A DNA stretch of 64,000 nt from a virus. The stretch is taken from IMG/VR virus record IMGVR_UViG_3300028733_000003, positions 1-64,000 of that record, one strand, 5' to 3'. The position numbers and the translations under genes were made by a program. Positions 17,752-27,308 of this stretch are shown here, in pieces. The notes beneath the pieces are model-generated. The model was not told where the DNA came from. It ran no database searches and saw only the letters and a list, made by a program, of their open reading frames with translations. Every line of letters starts with the position of its first letter. The stretch's first letter is position 1.

Positions 17752-18648
17752 TTAACGGTTGGCTTTCGCCTCGTAGTCAGCGATCTCAGCACCGAGTTTC
17801 TGAACCTCACCCTCGTAATGCCGGATCTGCTTTTCCAAAGAGGCATCAGTCTTGCCTTCGGAGAGACGCTTCAGGTAGAGAACGCGCAGCTGCAAAGACT
17901 TCTGCTCACTCTTGAGCGAAGTATATGCCTTGTGTTCATGTTCCACCCACCGCAGTCCGATCCAGACGAACGGATTCCAGTTGGCACTGATGAAGCGCAT
18001 GCCCAGGGGATCGAGCTTGCGAGCACCCACGTTGTGCATGAGCATCTTCTCGTTATCCCCCGTGATGGTGATATCGGGAACTTCTTTCAGTGCCTTGGTC
18101 AGAACAGACTTGTTGTTCGTGACAGCATTGAATGCCAGACAGTAACTCTGGAAGTTCGATACCACCCATTCGATCTGCGCGGGAGTGAGTGCTTCCGAGA
18201 GCTCGATGTCGTTCATCTCGTATTCGACTGCTTCCATCACATAGATGTAGTGGAGGAACTTCATCGAGTACTTGATGAAGAAGTCGGCAACGGAGACGTA
18301 TTGGATCAGAGTGGCCTTGGAATAGGTCAGTCCCATGGATGCGATGTCTTCGTCGAAACTCTTCCTGACGAGCTCCTGCACTTCCTCGAGGTTTTCAGCC
18401 AGGAGGGGGAGTTTGGAATACACGACTTGGATGAACGCCTTGCCCTCTCCTGTTTGCTGACTGAATTCCTTGAAGTATGCCTCGAGCTGCTTGGATTTGA
18501 ATTTCCAACCCCGCAGCATTTCAGCGGCTTGCTTGTAAGACGGTATCACGATCTCGTGCAGAGAGACGGACGAGAGCTTTGCTTTTTCGATCACATTGTC
18601 CCGCTCAAAGGTCGGGGCAAGCCATTTGATGAAAGACGTGAAGTCCAT
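17752..18648 (-). CDS. Putative virion structural protein, 298 aa
   Basis: Largely alpha-helical with a C-terminal coiled coil of about 55 residues (HEHKAYTSLKSEQKSLQLR through EVQKLGAEIADYEAK). I take ATG 18648; the frame extends to an ATG at 18690, which has AGGAGG only two bases away but lies within the hairpin that closes the preceding gene. Either start is possible. No function assigned; position in the head/tail cluster suggests a virion or assembly role. Confidence 0.7.
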   Translation of the reverse strand: MDFTSFIKWLAPTFERDNVIEKAKLSSVSLHEIVIPSYKQAAEMLRGWKFKSKQLEAYFKEFSQQTGEGKAFIQVVYSKLPLLAENLEEVQELVRKSFDEDIASMGLTYSKATLIQYVSVADFFIKYSMKFLHYIYVMEAVEYEMNDIELSEALTPAQIEWVVSNFQSYCLAFNAVTNNKSVLTKALKEVPDITITGDNEKMLMHNVGARKLDPLGMRFISANWNPFVWIGLRWVEHEHKAYTSLKSEQKSLQLRVLYLKRLSEGKTDASLEKQIRHYEGEVQKLGAEIADYEAKANR

Positions 18649-18659
18649 GGTTTTCAATG

Positions 18660-18692
18660 TTATGAGGGAATACCTACTAGGCTCCCTCATAA
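18660..18692 (-). terminator. Hairpin after 366-aa structural gene
   Basis: 10-bp perfect stem TTATGAGGGA with a 13-base loop, 24 bases after the stop at 18717. Confidence 0.6.
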
Positions 18693-18716
18693 CCTCCTTT
18701 AAAAATGGTTGAAAGA

Positions 18717-19817
18717 TTACAGCCGGGGCGAGTTACCGAGTTGATAGGCCTTGAGAATTTCGGCCACATCAGGACCCTGTCCCTTGCCGGCAGACTTCAG
18801 ATCACGCATGGAGAGTTCCGTCGGATGCTTGATGCCGTCCGTGTAGATCTTGACACGGTTCCAGCTCTTGTCGATGACAGCGGCGATCATGACACCCGTT
18901 TCATCGAGCATCTTTTCACGATCCTTCAGATCGCTGAAGTCCAGTCCGGTTTCACCTTCAAGAGCCTGGATGGTCTGGGAGTCGATCACCAGCATATTCG
19001 ACGCGGTAGCCACAGACGGGTTACCCGAGAAGATCGCCGAGAGCTTGTTCTTCTTGCGGCGTTCCAGGATCTCGGAATACAGACCGGTCTTGTCCTTCAT
19101 CAGATTCTTGCGGTGCGCACGAATCAGGTCACGACCGAAGATGATGTCAGCAATCATCTCCAAACGACCGGCTTTCCAGGCATGCCGGCGTTGGTTGGCG
19201 GTAGTATCTTTATTACCGGTCGAAAGAATATGGATAAGATCGCTCGAAAGGATACTCGAGACCAGCAGTCGAACAGAGACCAGGATCGTTCCACGGTTCT
19301 GACCATCGGAGACTTCGACGGAGAGCTGTTTGCCAACGGACAGATTCGTCATCTCCTTGACAGTGAGGAGCGTATCCTTGTTGACGCTGGCAGAAGCATC
19401 GATGATCTCGGCTTCCATTGCTGCTTTGTTGCCGAAGGTGGGTAGGCGATACTTGTAGGACTCGAGAGACGAGAGCCAGCCCGCAGCAGAGCCTGCGGCA
19501 TCGACTGCTGAGTTGGAAACGTTGCGATTGGGGTTGAGCTTGTCGAGATGACGCATCACATCGATGCGACCGACATTGAGCGAAAGAGTGAAGGCTTGCA
19601 GCCAGTAGGCGGAGAAAAGAGCTTGGAGCGATTGCATCAGATCCGGCAGTTCCTCGACATACGCGCACGCCATGTCAACCAGAACAATCGGTTCGACACG
19701 AGAAGCGGCGGTGTAATCAACGAGACTTTTGGATTTGGCGCCTTGCCACAGATCGGTAATGCGCCGGATAGCGCTCAAGCCGATATCGCCAGCGGCATCG
19801 ATGAGTCGATCAAACAT
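18717..19817 (-). CDS. Putative virion structural protein, 366 aa
   Basis: Starts at ATG 19817 with GAGG upstream and diverges from the plus-strand gene at 19862, leaving only 44 bp. Alpha-helical with a beta-rich centre (GKQLSVEVSDGQNRGTILVSVRLLV). No recognised family. Shared structural neighbourhood suggests a tail or neck component. Confidence 0.7.
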   Translation of the reverse strand: MFDRLIDAAGDIGLSAIRRITDLWQGAKSKSLVDYTAASRVEPIVLVDMACAYVEELPDLMQSLQALFSAYWLQAFTLSLNVGRIDVMRHLDKLNPNRNVSNSAVDAAGSAAGWLSSLESYKYRLPTFGNKAAMEAEIIDASASVNKDTLLTVKEMTNLSVGKQLSVEVSDGQNRGTILVSVRLLVSSILSSDLIHILSTGNKDTTANQRRHAWKAGRLEMIADIIFGRDLIRAHRKNLMKDKTGLYSEILERRKKNKLSAIFSGNPSVATASNMLVIDSQTIQALEGETGLDFSDLKDREKMLDETGVMIAAVIDKSWNRVKIYTDGIKHPTELSMRDLKSAGKGQGPDVAEILKAYQLGNSPRL

Positions 19818-19861
19818 TGGACAACCTCACTTAAATTTTCATTGGAATTGTGGAGAAAAAT

Positions 19862-20998
19862 ATGGCCAGCACTGACAACAGCACCAATCCATCGAAAGTG
19901 ACAATCGATGTGAACACTGCCCTGAAAACCACGACTGGCAAAGTTGCTGAGACAGTGGATTCAGTTTTGTACAACACTGGTCATGGACCTATAGCTACTG
20001 CGGTTGGCGATACATTCCATGGCATCAATCACCGGAATACAGCAAATCCAATACCTATCAATCGTGAAGGGTACGGCATGACGTTCTTTACACGCCCTGA
20101 CATGAACCTCACCACTGATAACCTGGACTCACTGAGAATCTTGAAACCGCTAATGACTTCTCAGAAGAATAGCCTGAATACGATCATTCGGTGCTACTTC
20201 GATAATAGGTTAGCAGCAGCTGACGGCAGAAAAGGCAATGTCACCACCCCGTTCGTTGATCAGCAATGCGCGTTCATGCCTTTGTTCACGAATACTCTTG
20301 TGTCATTGAGCGGGTGGCCTGACGTTGAAGTTCAGAGCTACACCTCAGCTCCTGGCAACAGACGAGAATCTGTGAGTTTCACCGATGATACGGCGGAGAT
20401 CAATGGCGCATACGATTTGCAGGCTACATTCAGAAATGTGGTGGGTGATCCTATTACCACAGCAATACTGATGTGGATCTATTATCAGGCTGCTGTGTTC
20501 GAGGGTATCATGATGCCCTACATGGATAACTGGATTGAGCATCGGGTGGATTACCAGACGCGTATCTGGCGTATCACTCTAGACCCGACGAAAACTCGTG
20601 TTCAGAAAATTGGTGCGTGTTATGCGGCGTACCCCACAGCTATCTCAATCGGAGCTGCATTCAACTTTGAATCTGATCGCATCTTCAATGATTCCAATGA
20701 TCAGATCAGTGTTCGGTTCCGTGCCATTGGTGCTGAATACATGAGTGAGATACTCATCAAAGAATTCAATGATGTGGTGTGTTTGTTCAATGGTTCCATG
20801 ACGGATTCCAATCGTGCAGGTAAGATGCACAAGCTCACTCAGAGCGAAGTGACAGTATTCAATCACCGAGGATATCCTCGTATTGATCCTGACAGCTACG
20901 AATTCCAATGGTGGGTATCGAACACGGATTACAACATGGTGATGAGCGGCGCTACACTCACATCAACGCTCAACGGCACATTGTACTCGAAAGGTTAA
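19862..20998 (+). CDS. Putative tail-tube-like/baseplate protein, 378 aa
   Basis: ATG at 19862 follows GGAGA; an in-frame ATG four codons upstream has no site. The middle contains WRITLDPTKTRVQKIGACYAA, then PTAISIGAAFNFE and QISVRFRAIGAEYMSE. This order, a strand, LDP, a G-A-x-P turn and a paired strand, resembles the tail-tube fold shared by T4 gp19, gp48 and gp54. I infer a tube or tube-initiator role. It forms a two-gene plus-strand unit with the 982-aa gene, four bases downstream. Confidence 0.65.
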   Translation: MASTDNSTNPSKVTIDVNTALKTTTGKVAETVDSVLYNTGHGPIATAVGDTFHGINHRNTANPIPINREGYGMTFFTRPDMNLTTDNLDSLRILKPLMTSQKNSLNTIIRCYFDNRLAAADGRKGNVTTPFVDQQCAFMPLFTNTLVSLSGWPDVEVQSYTSAPGNRRESVSFTDDTAEINGAYDLQATFRNVVGDPITTAILMWIYYQAAVFEGIMMPYMDNWIEHRVDYQTRIWRITLDPTKTRVQKIGACYAAYPTAISIGAAFNFESDRIFNDSNDQISVRFRAIGAEYMSEILIKEFNDVVCLFNGSMTDSNRAGKMHKLTQSEVTVFNHRGYPRIDPDSYEFQWWVSNTDYNMVMSGATLTSTLNGTLYSKG

Positions 20999-21001
20999 GC
21001 A

Positions 21002-23950
21002 ATGTCGTATTCTCTTACTGATTATAAAAACGATCTGGCAGCGCTGATTGCCAACCCTGTCAAAGCACAACAGAAGATCTGGTCTGTCTATGATGCTGTG
21101 AGCAATGGCGACATCAACGTCGTTGACCCCACCAGTCCTTTTGTCATGCTGCACGAATCGATGGTGGTGTTGACCAATGCATTCTTCGATAAGCACTGGA
21201 CGCTGACCCGCCAACGCTATCCCAGACTGGCAATGACCCAAGAAGAACTCTACCTACATATGTCCGATAAGGACTACCTGGGCAGGTTTGCTTCTCCCAG
21301 TGAGTGTTACTTCTACATCATGGTTCAGGAGTCTGAACTGCTCAACGCCATGGTAGATGTGACTACTCTGGGTATCAAGAAAGTGGTAATTCCTCGCAAC
21401 ACTACTTTCACCATTGCTGGGGTGACCTACAGTCTGCAATATCCGATTGAGATTTGCCGGATGCAGCACGGTGGCCTGAACATCATCTACGATACTGATG
21501 TGATCAGTCCTCTTCGCACACTGTCGTCGAATGCTGTGGATTGGGAGTACGCCATTCCCGCTACCAACAACAGCACCGATACCAACAACGGTCGCTGGGT
21601 GCGTATGAAGGTGCTGACTGATCAGTTCTTCATCAACAGTGTGACTGAGTCACCCAGTGCAGCAACGAACTTCAAGACCACTGTTGCTCTGACCGATAGC
21701 TTCTACTATGCCAGGGCGTATCATCAGAATACCGATGGCACATGGACTGAACTCTATACAACACACACTGATCAAGTCTATGATCCCAAGACTGCGACCA
21801 TGGTGCTGTCTGTTGATCAAGAAGAGAATACTGTCACTGCATCTATCCCTCAGCTCTACACTGTCTCCGGCATGATCTCGAGACCGGTACGTATCGATGT
21901 CTACGAGACCAAGGGTAAGAATAATGCAGTGATGGGGAACTATCAAGCAGATATGTTCGTGGCAAACTGGCTGGCTATCGATTCGAATGACGTGTCTGTC
22001 TATACGGCACCCATGTCGACTCTCCGGCAAGTGATTGTCTACTCGGATGACAATGTCAGTGGTGGGGCTGCTGCTCTGGATCTGGAAACTCTTCGTTCTC
22101 AGGTGATTGAGAATGACGTAGGCGAGATTGTAGTTCCGATCACTCCTGATCAGCTCACCACCAAACTCGCTCGCAACGGCTTTACTGTTGTGAAGAATAT
22201 CGACGTGGTCACTAACCGTGCTTTTGTGGCTACGAAGGATATTGATCCTCCGGCAGATGAGAGTACACTGACTGGTATCTCGGCGTGCATTGGGACGATA
22301 TCGTGCACCATGAGCATGATGACTCCTTTGTCAGGTGTAGTTGACAATGGTTCTCGGGTAACCGTTACCCCCGATGCACTATTCTCAATGACTGATGGAT
22401 TCCTCACTCATCTGTCAACTGCCAGGCTGTCCAGCCTCAAAGCACTCAGTACGGAACTGCTGGCCGCTGATGTGAGCACCAATTCTTATCTCTATACGCC
22501 TTTCCACTATGTCCTGGATGCGTCAAGTGATGAGTTTGATCTGAGGGCGTACTATCTGGATGCTCCTTTGGTCAAGTCCAAGACTTTCATTGATGAGAAC
22601 GATACTGCACTGATCAATGTGTCTGTGCTCGCATACAGCGTCTCGAGAACATCCACTGGATACAGTCTGATGGTGGAACTCACTGCTGACGATACGTTTA
22701 CATCACTCGATCGCACTGATGTCAATGTTCAGATTGGATTCATTCCTCCTGGACAGAAGACTCGCGCATATCAAAACGGTGTTTACAGCTACACCGACAG
22801 CACAGGTCATCAGTTCTATGAGTTCAAGATCACCACGAACTATGATCTTGACAGCAATGACTCGTTGATCATCAACAGTGCTTTTATGTACAACAAGGAG
22901 GCTCAGGACATTGCCATCGCTCTGACTCAGGATATCGACATCTTCATCAGCACCACAGCTTCTCTCGGGTTGCAGTATAAGGCATCGACTATTGACCAGG
23001 CAATTGGTGGGTTCTTGCTACCCAATGGATCGCAAGCAATCACTCAGGAACGACTGAATGTTTGCTTTGGTTGGGCTCTGGATAACCTCTGGAAGCGTGC
23101 TCGTTCTACTGCCAGCACTATTGCGTACAAAACGTACGATCAGGATGTGTTTGCGTTCTACGAGAATGACATCTACGAGACCGATCCGAAGACTGGCTCG
23201 ATCTTCAAGGAAATCGATGATGGTAGCGGTAGGTTGGTCTACAGCATCATTCACAAGAAGGGCGATCCTGTACTGGACGCTAGTGGCAATCAGCTCTACA
23301 AGTACCGTAAAGGTTCTGTGGTCCTGGATGCCAATGGTAATCCGATCCAAGTATCTGACCGCACTGTTTCCAGGCAACTGGAGATCTTTGTGTTGGATGC
23401 TTGCTACAAGTTCGCCACCACTTCCAGCATCGTGACCTATCGGGATGATACAGCTGAACTCATCAAGACCTGGATCGTTGATCAACTTGATGAAGTCAAG
23501 AAGTACCTGCTCGAGAAGACAGGTATCTTCTTCTACCCGAAGACGACAACTGGAGTGGTCAATGTGATGGTGCAGGATGGTATCGAGAAGTCCATTGCAG
23601 CAGAGCAGACTTTTACAGTGACTTTGAGTGTGACGGATGACGTTTACAATAACGCCAGTCTTCGCAGTAAGCTCGATGATACCACGATCACTGTTCTACT
23701 CACTGCTCTGAGTGCTACTCGGGTGTCGGTAAGTGACATCATCACGGCTCTGAAGACGGCATATGGAACGGACGTGTTGAGTATCCAACTCGAAGGCTTG
23801 GGTGGGATCTCCAACTATCCGATCATCACGCTGATGGATGATGCTGCGAAGTTGAGCATCAAGAAGAAGCTGGTCTCATTGGCCAGTGGTGAATTGACAG
23901 TGCAGGAAGCAGTAACTGTCAACTACATCAGGCACTCCACTGAAATATAA
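21002..23950 (+). CDS. Large virion protein, possible baseplate wedge, 982 aa
   Basis: Long beta-rich protein. The N-terminal region (SPFVMLHESMVVLTNAFFDK, then a strand-rich stretch with KKVVIPRNTTFTIAGVTYSLQYPIEI) and a C-terminal repeat of domains separated by NASLRSKLDDTTITVLL resemble large wedge proteins of contractile baseplates (T4 gp6 or phage J-like), which carry such N-terminal helices and strand-rich arms. This is pattern resemblance only. The C-terminus ends at a strong bidirectional hairpin. Cotranscribed with the tube-like gene. Confidence 0.65.
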   Translation: MSYSLTDYKNDLAALIANPVKAQQKIWSVYDAVSNGDINVVDPTSPFVMLHESMVVLTNAFFDKHWTLTRQRYPRLAMTQEELYLHMSDKDYLGRFASPSECYFYIMVQESELLNAMVDVTTLGIKKVVIPRNTTFTIAGVTYSLQYPIEICRMQHGGLNIIYDTDVISPLRTLSSNAVDWEYAIPATNNSTDTNNGRWVRMKVLTDQFFINSVTESPSAATNFKTTVALTDSFYYARAYHQNTDGTWTELYTTHTDQVYDPKTATMVLSVDQEENTVTASIPQLYTVSGMISRPVRIDVYETKGKNNAVMGNYQADMFVANWLAIDSNDVSVYTAPMSTLRQVIVYSDDNVSGGAAALDLETLRSQVIENDVGEIVVPITPDQLTTKLARNGFTVVKNIDVVTNRAFVATKDIDPPADESTLTGISACIGTISCTMSMMTPLSGVVDNGSRVTVTPDALFSMTDGFLTHLSTARLSSLKALSTELLAADVSTNSYLYTPFHYVLDASSDEFDLRAYYLDAPLVKSKTFIDENDTALINVSVLAYSVSRTSTGYSLMVELTADDTFTSLDRTDVNVQIGFIPPGQKTRAYQNGVYSYTDSTGHQFYEFKITTNYDLDSNDSLIINSAFMYNKEAQDIAIALTQDIDIFISTTASLGLQYKASTIDQAIGGFLLPNGSQAITQERLNVCFGWALDNLWKRARSTASTIAYKTYDQDVFAFYENDIYETDPKTGSIFKEIDDGSGRLVYSIIHKKGDPVLDASGNQLYKYRKGSVVLDANGNPIQVSDRTVSRQLEIFVLDACYKFATTSSIVTYRDDTAELIKTWIVDQLDEVKKYLLEKTGIFFYPKTTTGVVNVMVQDGIEKSIAAEQTFTVTLSVTDDVYNNASLRSKLDDTTITVLLTALSATRVSVSDIITALKTAYGTDVLSIQLEGLGGISNYPIITLMDDAAKLSIKKKLVSLASGELTVQEAVTVNYIRHSTEI

Positions 23951-23962
23951 GACGGCATAAAT

Positions 23963-23996
23963 CCTACCTACTCCCGATGTTTTGGGAGTAGGTAGG
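23963..23996. terminator. Bidirectional hairpin between convergent genes
   Basis: 13-bp perfect stem CCTACCTACTCCC with an 8-base loop, between the plus-strand wedge-like gene and the minus-strand gene ending at 24004. Confidence 0.8.
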
Positions 23997-24003
23997 TATG
24001 CTT

Positions 24004-25500
24004 TTAACTGCCATGCATCCAGAGCTTGATCTTCCTGCGAAGGTTAACCAACTTCTCCATCACAGTCTTGTCGACCATTCCGTCAGAAGAACCCTCATTG
24101 TTTGCAGGTACGCTTTCATCACGCAATACAGCTTCAACACCAGCGGCGTACTCAACCAGAGCTCGACACACGAGCTTGTCGCTATAGATCACTGCATCAT
24201 TGAAAGCACGAATCGACTTGGTGGAGATACTCACGTAGTCGTTGAACGATGCAGACAGGCTGGCACTGACATTCTTGAAGAATGCCCTGAAGTCTTCCTG
24301 AGCCTGACGGGATGCATCATCGTCCTTGTCACTCTTGGAAGACTTACTGGCGCTGTTCACACGAGCTGAGATTGCGTGGATCGTATCCTGCACCTTATCG
24401 AGCATGGCAAAACTTTCTTTGCCAAAGCCCTTATTGATGCGCTGAGACAGATCCGCTCTCTTGATCTCATTGCACAGACGAACGATCTCCTCGATGCTGC
24501 GGAACTTGACAGGTGCTTGATCGGAGAGGTTGTGAACATCGCTCTCGAGCTCACTACGAAGCTCAGACATCGAGTATTCCTTACCGCTGATCACGACAGC
24601 CACCGAGCTACCAATCAGACCACGAAGAGCATGATTGTCTTTATTCTTGCAAGCCTCATTGAAGCGCTGCATGAACTCAAGAGCTTTCGGGTTGTCGTAC
24701 TTGACCTCACCGTTCTCACCGATGGAGTTTTTGACCACGTCGGCAAGCTTACTGGTGGCCTCGCGGAACTCCTTCGTCCAGGTACCCATCGCGTCGGAGA
24801 TCATCAGAACCTTCTTGTAGAAAGCTCCTTTATTGAGGATCTCACCCACGATGGGATCAACGCCCTCCATGAGTTTGGTAATGGCTTCAGTCTTACCATT
24901 GACTTCAGGCAGTTTCTTGACCAGTTCATCCAGACTCATGTGAGCCATGCGGCCAGCACTCTTGGCATCAGCGCTGCAGAGCTCACTGAGAGCATCACCT
25001 GCATCAGTGGATGCTTCGTCCTTCTCTTTTGCTTTGTCTGCATCGAAGAGGGTATCATCTCCATCGCTGAAGTACCTGCCCTTGACCCACTTGACGAACT
25101 TGTAGATCAGTGCACCCAGAGCAGCCACTGCGGCAGCAATCGCTGCCCAGATACCCACACTGAGTTCCTCCAGGCTCTGTCGCAGATTCGTTGCGGTAGG
25201 AGCAGTCGTAAACCCACCCAGTGGGGAGACATTCTTACAAAAGTCAGGATTGACACTCATTGCTTCTTGAGCAATAGCGCGACTCATCCCGCCAGACTTC
25301 CTGATGCTGTCGTACACATACCCGTAACCTGCGAGTACGGATTCCATGCCGACAATTGCGTCGTCATTTTCGACTTGCATCTCGTGAATTTCCACACCAT
25401 CGGTTACCATGGAGGGAGGTTCAGTTATGGAAATGTCCGTAGCCAGAATTTCACTACTGAGATCGTCCCCATCCTGAGCAAACATGTCATTCAAAGACAT
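24004..25500 (-). CDS. Putative internal head-like protein with membrane-like segment, 498 aa
   Basis: ATG at 25500 after AAGGA (an in-frame GTG is directly before it). Acidic leader (residues 1-50), then GMESV, a candidate G/A-X-E prohead-protease site as in the 15.7-kb gene (AMESF). Next comes a hydrophobic stretch IWAAIAAAVAALGALIYKFV (about 119-138), followed by a basic turn and a long helical body. The C-terminus ends with a basic tail. Likely a capsid-internal protein; the hydrophobic segment could also let it act at the membrane during injection. Confidence 0.65.
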   Translation of the reverse strand: MSLNDMFAQDGDDLSSEILATDISITEPPSMVTDGVEIHEMQVENDDAIVGMESVLAGYGYVYDSIRKSGGMSRAIAQEAMSVNPDFCKNVSPLGGFTTAPTATNLRQSLEELSVGIWAAIAAAVAALGALIYKFVKWVKGRYFSDGDDTLFDADKAKEKDEASTDAGDALSELCSADAKSAGRMAHMSLDELVKKLPEVNGKTEAITKLMEGVDPIVGEILNKGAFYKKVLMISDAMGTWTKEFREATSKLADVVKNSIGENGEVKYDNPKALEFMQRFNEACKNKDNHALRGLIGSSVAVVISGKEYSMSELRSELESDVHNLSDQAPVKFRSIEEIVRLCNEIKRADLSQRINKGFGKESFAMLDKVQDTIHAISARVNSASKSSKSDKDDDASRQAQEDFRAFFKNVSASLSASFNDYVSISTKSIRAFNDAVIYSDKLVCRALVEYAAGVEAVLRDESVPANNEGSSDGMVDKTVMEKLVNLRRKIKLWMHGS

Positions 25501-25520
25501 CACTCATCCTTCTCAGCAGG

Positions 25521-26012
25521 TTAAAGAGCGGCAGGGTCGGATTTGGATGTATCCGGCTCAACAGGAACCAGCATGCCCAGTCTACGAGCCACCAGAGCGA
25601 TGTGAACAGAATTGGCATTCAGGAACTTCTGGTCTTCTTCAGAGAGGAAAAACTTCAGGTTGAAGAACCTGTCATCGAAGTTCTCACACCCCATCAGAGG
25701 CATGTCCAAGGTGCAGAAGACAGCTTCTGCACGCAGCAGGTAGAGTTTGAGGCAGAGCTCTTCAACCAGATCGGTACAGACCACGGAGATCTCATTGAAA
25801 CCTCCGACCGTTTCCCTGATATCAGGTCCGATATTCTGCTCGAAGTACTCACGCATGTTCACCACATTGGTGGAGGGCAGAGGAGCTTTACGAGCCAGGA
25901 AAGCAGCCAGGCCTGCAGAGAGCACCTTCGTGCGATCGATGATATTGACCGCTTCGAAGTTGATATCGCCGATGTAGTTGAGCAGTTCGAGTTTGGAGAA
26001 AGTGTACGGCAT
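25521..26012 (-). CDS. Hypothetical protein, 163 aa
   Basis: ATG at 26012 with AAGGA upstream; the gene lies in a three-gene minus-strand unit with the HEXXH gene before it and the head-like gene after it. Helical, slightly acidic, with no recognised domain. The close spacing (12 and 20 bp) implies coordinated expression and suggests a virion role. Confidence 0.75.
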   Translation of the reverse strand: MPYTFSKLELLNYIGDINFEAVNIIDRTKVLSAGLAAFLARKAPLPSTNVVNMREYFEQNIGPDIRETVGGFNEISVVCTDLVEELCLKLYLLRAEAVFCTLDMPLMGCENFDDRFFNLKFFLSEEDQKFLNANSVHIALVARRLGMLVPVEPDTSKSDPAAL

Positions 26013-26024
26013 TTCATATCCTTC

Positions 26025-27287
26025 TTATTGGAAAGCCAGACGCAACTGAGCTGCCTTGACAAACAAGTCATTGCTGGCAAACTCTTCGAGCTGTTTCTGG
26101 AAGTTGGTGTAGTTGACTCGCTTCTGTCCGATGATCGATACCCAGTCCCACAACACACCGATGAACTGGCGCTTATCGTGGATGGTCTTGAGCAGTTCAT
26201 CGATAGCTTCGATGTCTTGGGTCAGACGAACGGTATCGGACTTGGAAATCTTTGGGTCTTTCAGATCCTTGATGATCTCCATCTTCACGCGCTTAAAGCG
26301 TGCTTCGGGAGTATCGTAATCAGAACTCGATCCATCCATCGCAAACAGCAAGATGGCGAGCGGGATGCCGATACCCGACCAGAACGTCAGACCCAGTACG
26401 ATGAACTTGAATGCCTCGTAGAAGAGATAGACAGGCATCGAGCGAAACGAGATGTTGAATCCAGAGCGATAGAGTTTGTCCAGCGCAGTGGTCAATGGCA
26501 GTCCTGCCTGATATGCCCTGGCATATGCATCAGAGAGGTACTCCCACGCAGTGCTGTCATAAACGTTTGCACCCAGTTCAGAATAGGACTCTTCAGCAGA
26601 AGCTGTAAGCACTACGGCACTAATCACGCTCTTGTCTGTGGTCTTGGAGAGCTCCTCGAGCTTCTCAGGACCAATGCGTGCGGCCTTGCCAAAACTCACC
26701 AGCACAGCTTCTCGTTCATCCGGTGCTTTGGTATTGGACAGATCTTCCTGCAGCTGCATTAGCGAGAAGTTCGTCGTCAATGACCTGGCGATGTATTCGA
26801 AGTATGTGAACATGTGGCCGCACTCATGCAGTGTGATGGCTGCAACCTCTTCAGTGCTGAACTTCATGTTGTTGATGATGGATGCAGGCATGTAGAGCGT
26901 ACCGGTGACGTCAGCGAAGTAGCCACTGACCCAGCCCGTCTTGATATTCACCATCCCACGCAGCTCACCATTATGACGAGCCAGGTCGTTGAGTGTGTTC
27001 TGACCCGTGAAATAATTCCTGCGCATGGCATTGAAGAGAGGGTGATTCTTATTGACATCGGGCGTCATGATCGCCGGACCAATCACTCCAGCAGATCCTG
27101 TTTCGATGTGCACTTCCACATTCATGTTGGTGTGGTGTTTGATGATCTTTGCGATCAGAAACACCTCTTCAGCATTGGTGATGTCTGTATTTTTATTTTG
27201 CCGAAGCGATTCATATGCGACAGCAAGCTCTTTGAAGAACGTAGGGGATTGAGTCTTGATAGTCTCAATCGCAATTCTGGTGGTCAC
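26025..27287 (-). CDS. Membrane-associated HEXXH zinc metallopeptidase-like protein
   Basis: 420 aa starting with GTG 27287, preceded by GGAG. HECGH at residues 154-158 inside EVAAITLHECGHMFTYFEY is the HEXXH zinc-binding motif; a later acidic ligand cannot be named with certainty. Two hydrophobic stretches near residues 300-330 (EAFKFIVLGLTFWSGIGIPLAILLF) suggest membrane insertion. The C-terminus is charged helix. This resembles M48/M78-type peptidases in layout, but family assignment is uncertain. Roles could include virion-protein processing or cleaving host-envelope or regulatory proteins. It is divergent from DNA polymerase with only 21 bp between start codons. Confidence 0.75.
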   Translation of the reverse strand: MTTRIAIETIKTQSPTFFKELAVAYESLRQNKNTDITNAEEVFLIAKIIKHHTNMNVEVHIETGSAGVIGPAIMTPDVNKNHPLFNAMRRNYFTGQNTLNDLARHNGELRGMVNIKTGWVSGYFADVTGTLYMPASIINNMKFSTEEVAAITLHECGHMFTYFEYIARSLTTNFSLMQLQEDLSNTKAPDEREAVLVSFGKAARIGPEKLEELSKTTDKSVISAVVLTASAEESYSELGANVYDSTAWEYLSDAYARAYQAGLPLTTALDKLYRSGFNISFRSMPVYLFYEAFKFIVLGLTFWSGIGIPLAILLFAMDGSSSDYDTPEARFKRVKMEIIKDLKDPKISKSDTVRLTQDIEAIDELLKTIHDKRQFIGVLWDWVSIIGQKRVNYTNFQKQLEEFASNDLFVKAAQLRLAFQ

Positions 27288-27308
27288 GAGAATCTCCTCG
27301 AGGCATGT

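Noticed and set aside
18648-18690. ATG at 18690 with an adjacent AGGAGG as the start of the 298-aa gene
   Set aside because: The site is only two bases from the ATG and the whole region forms the hairpin of the preceding gene, so I chose 18648, although not firmly.
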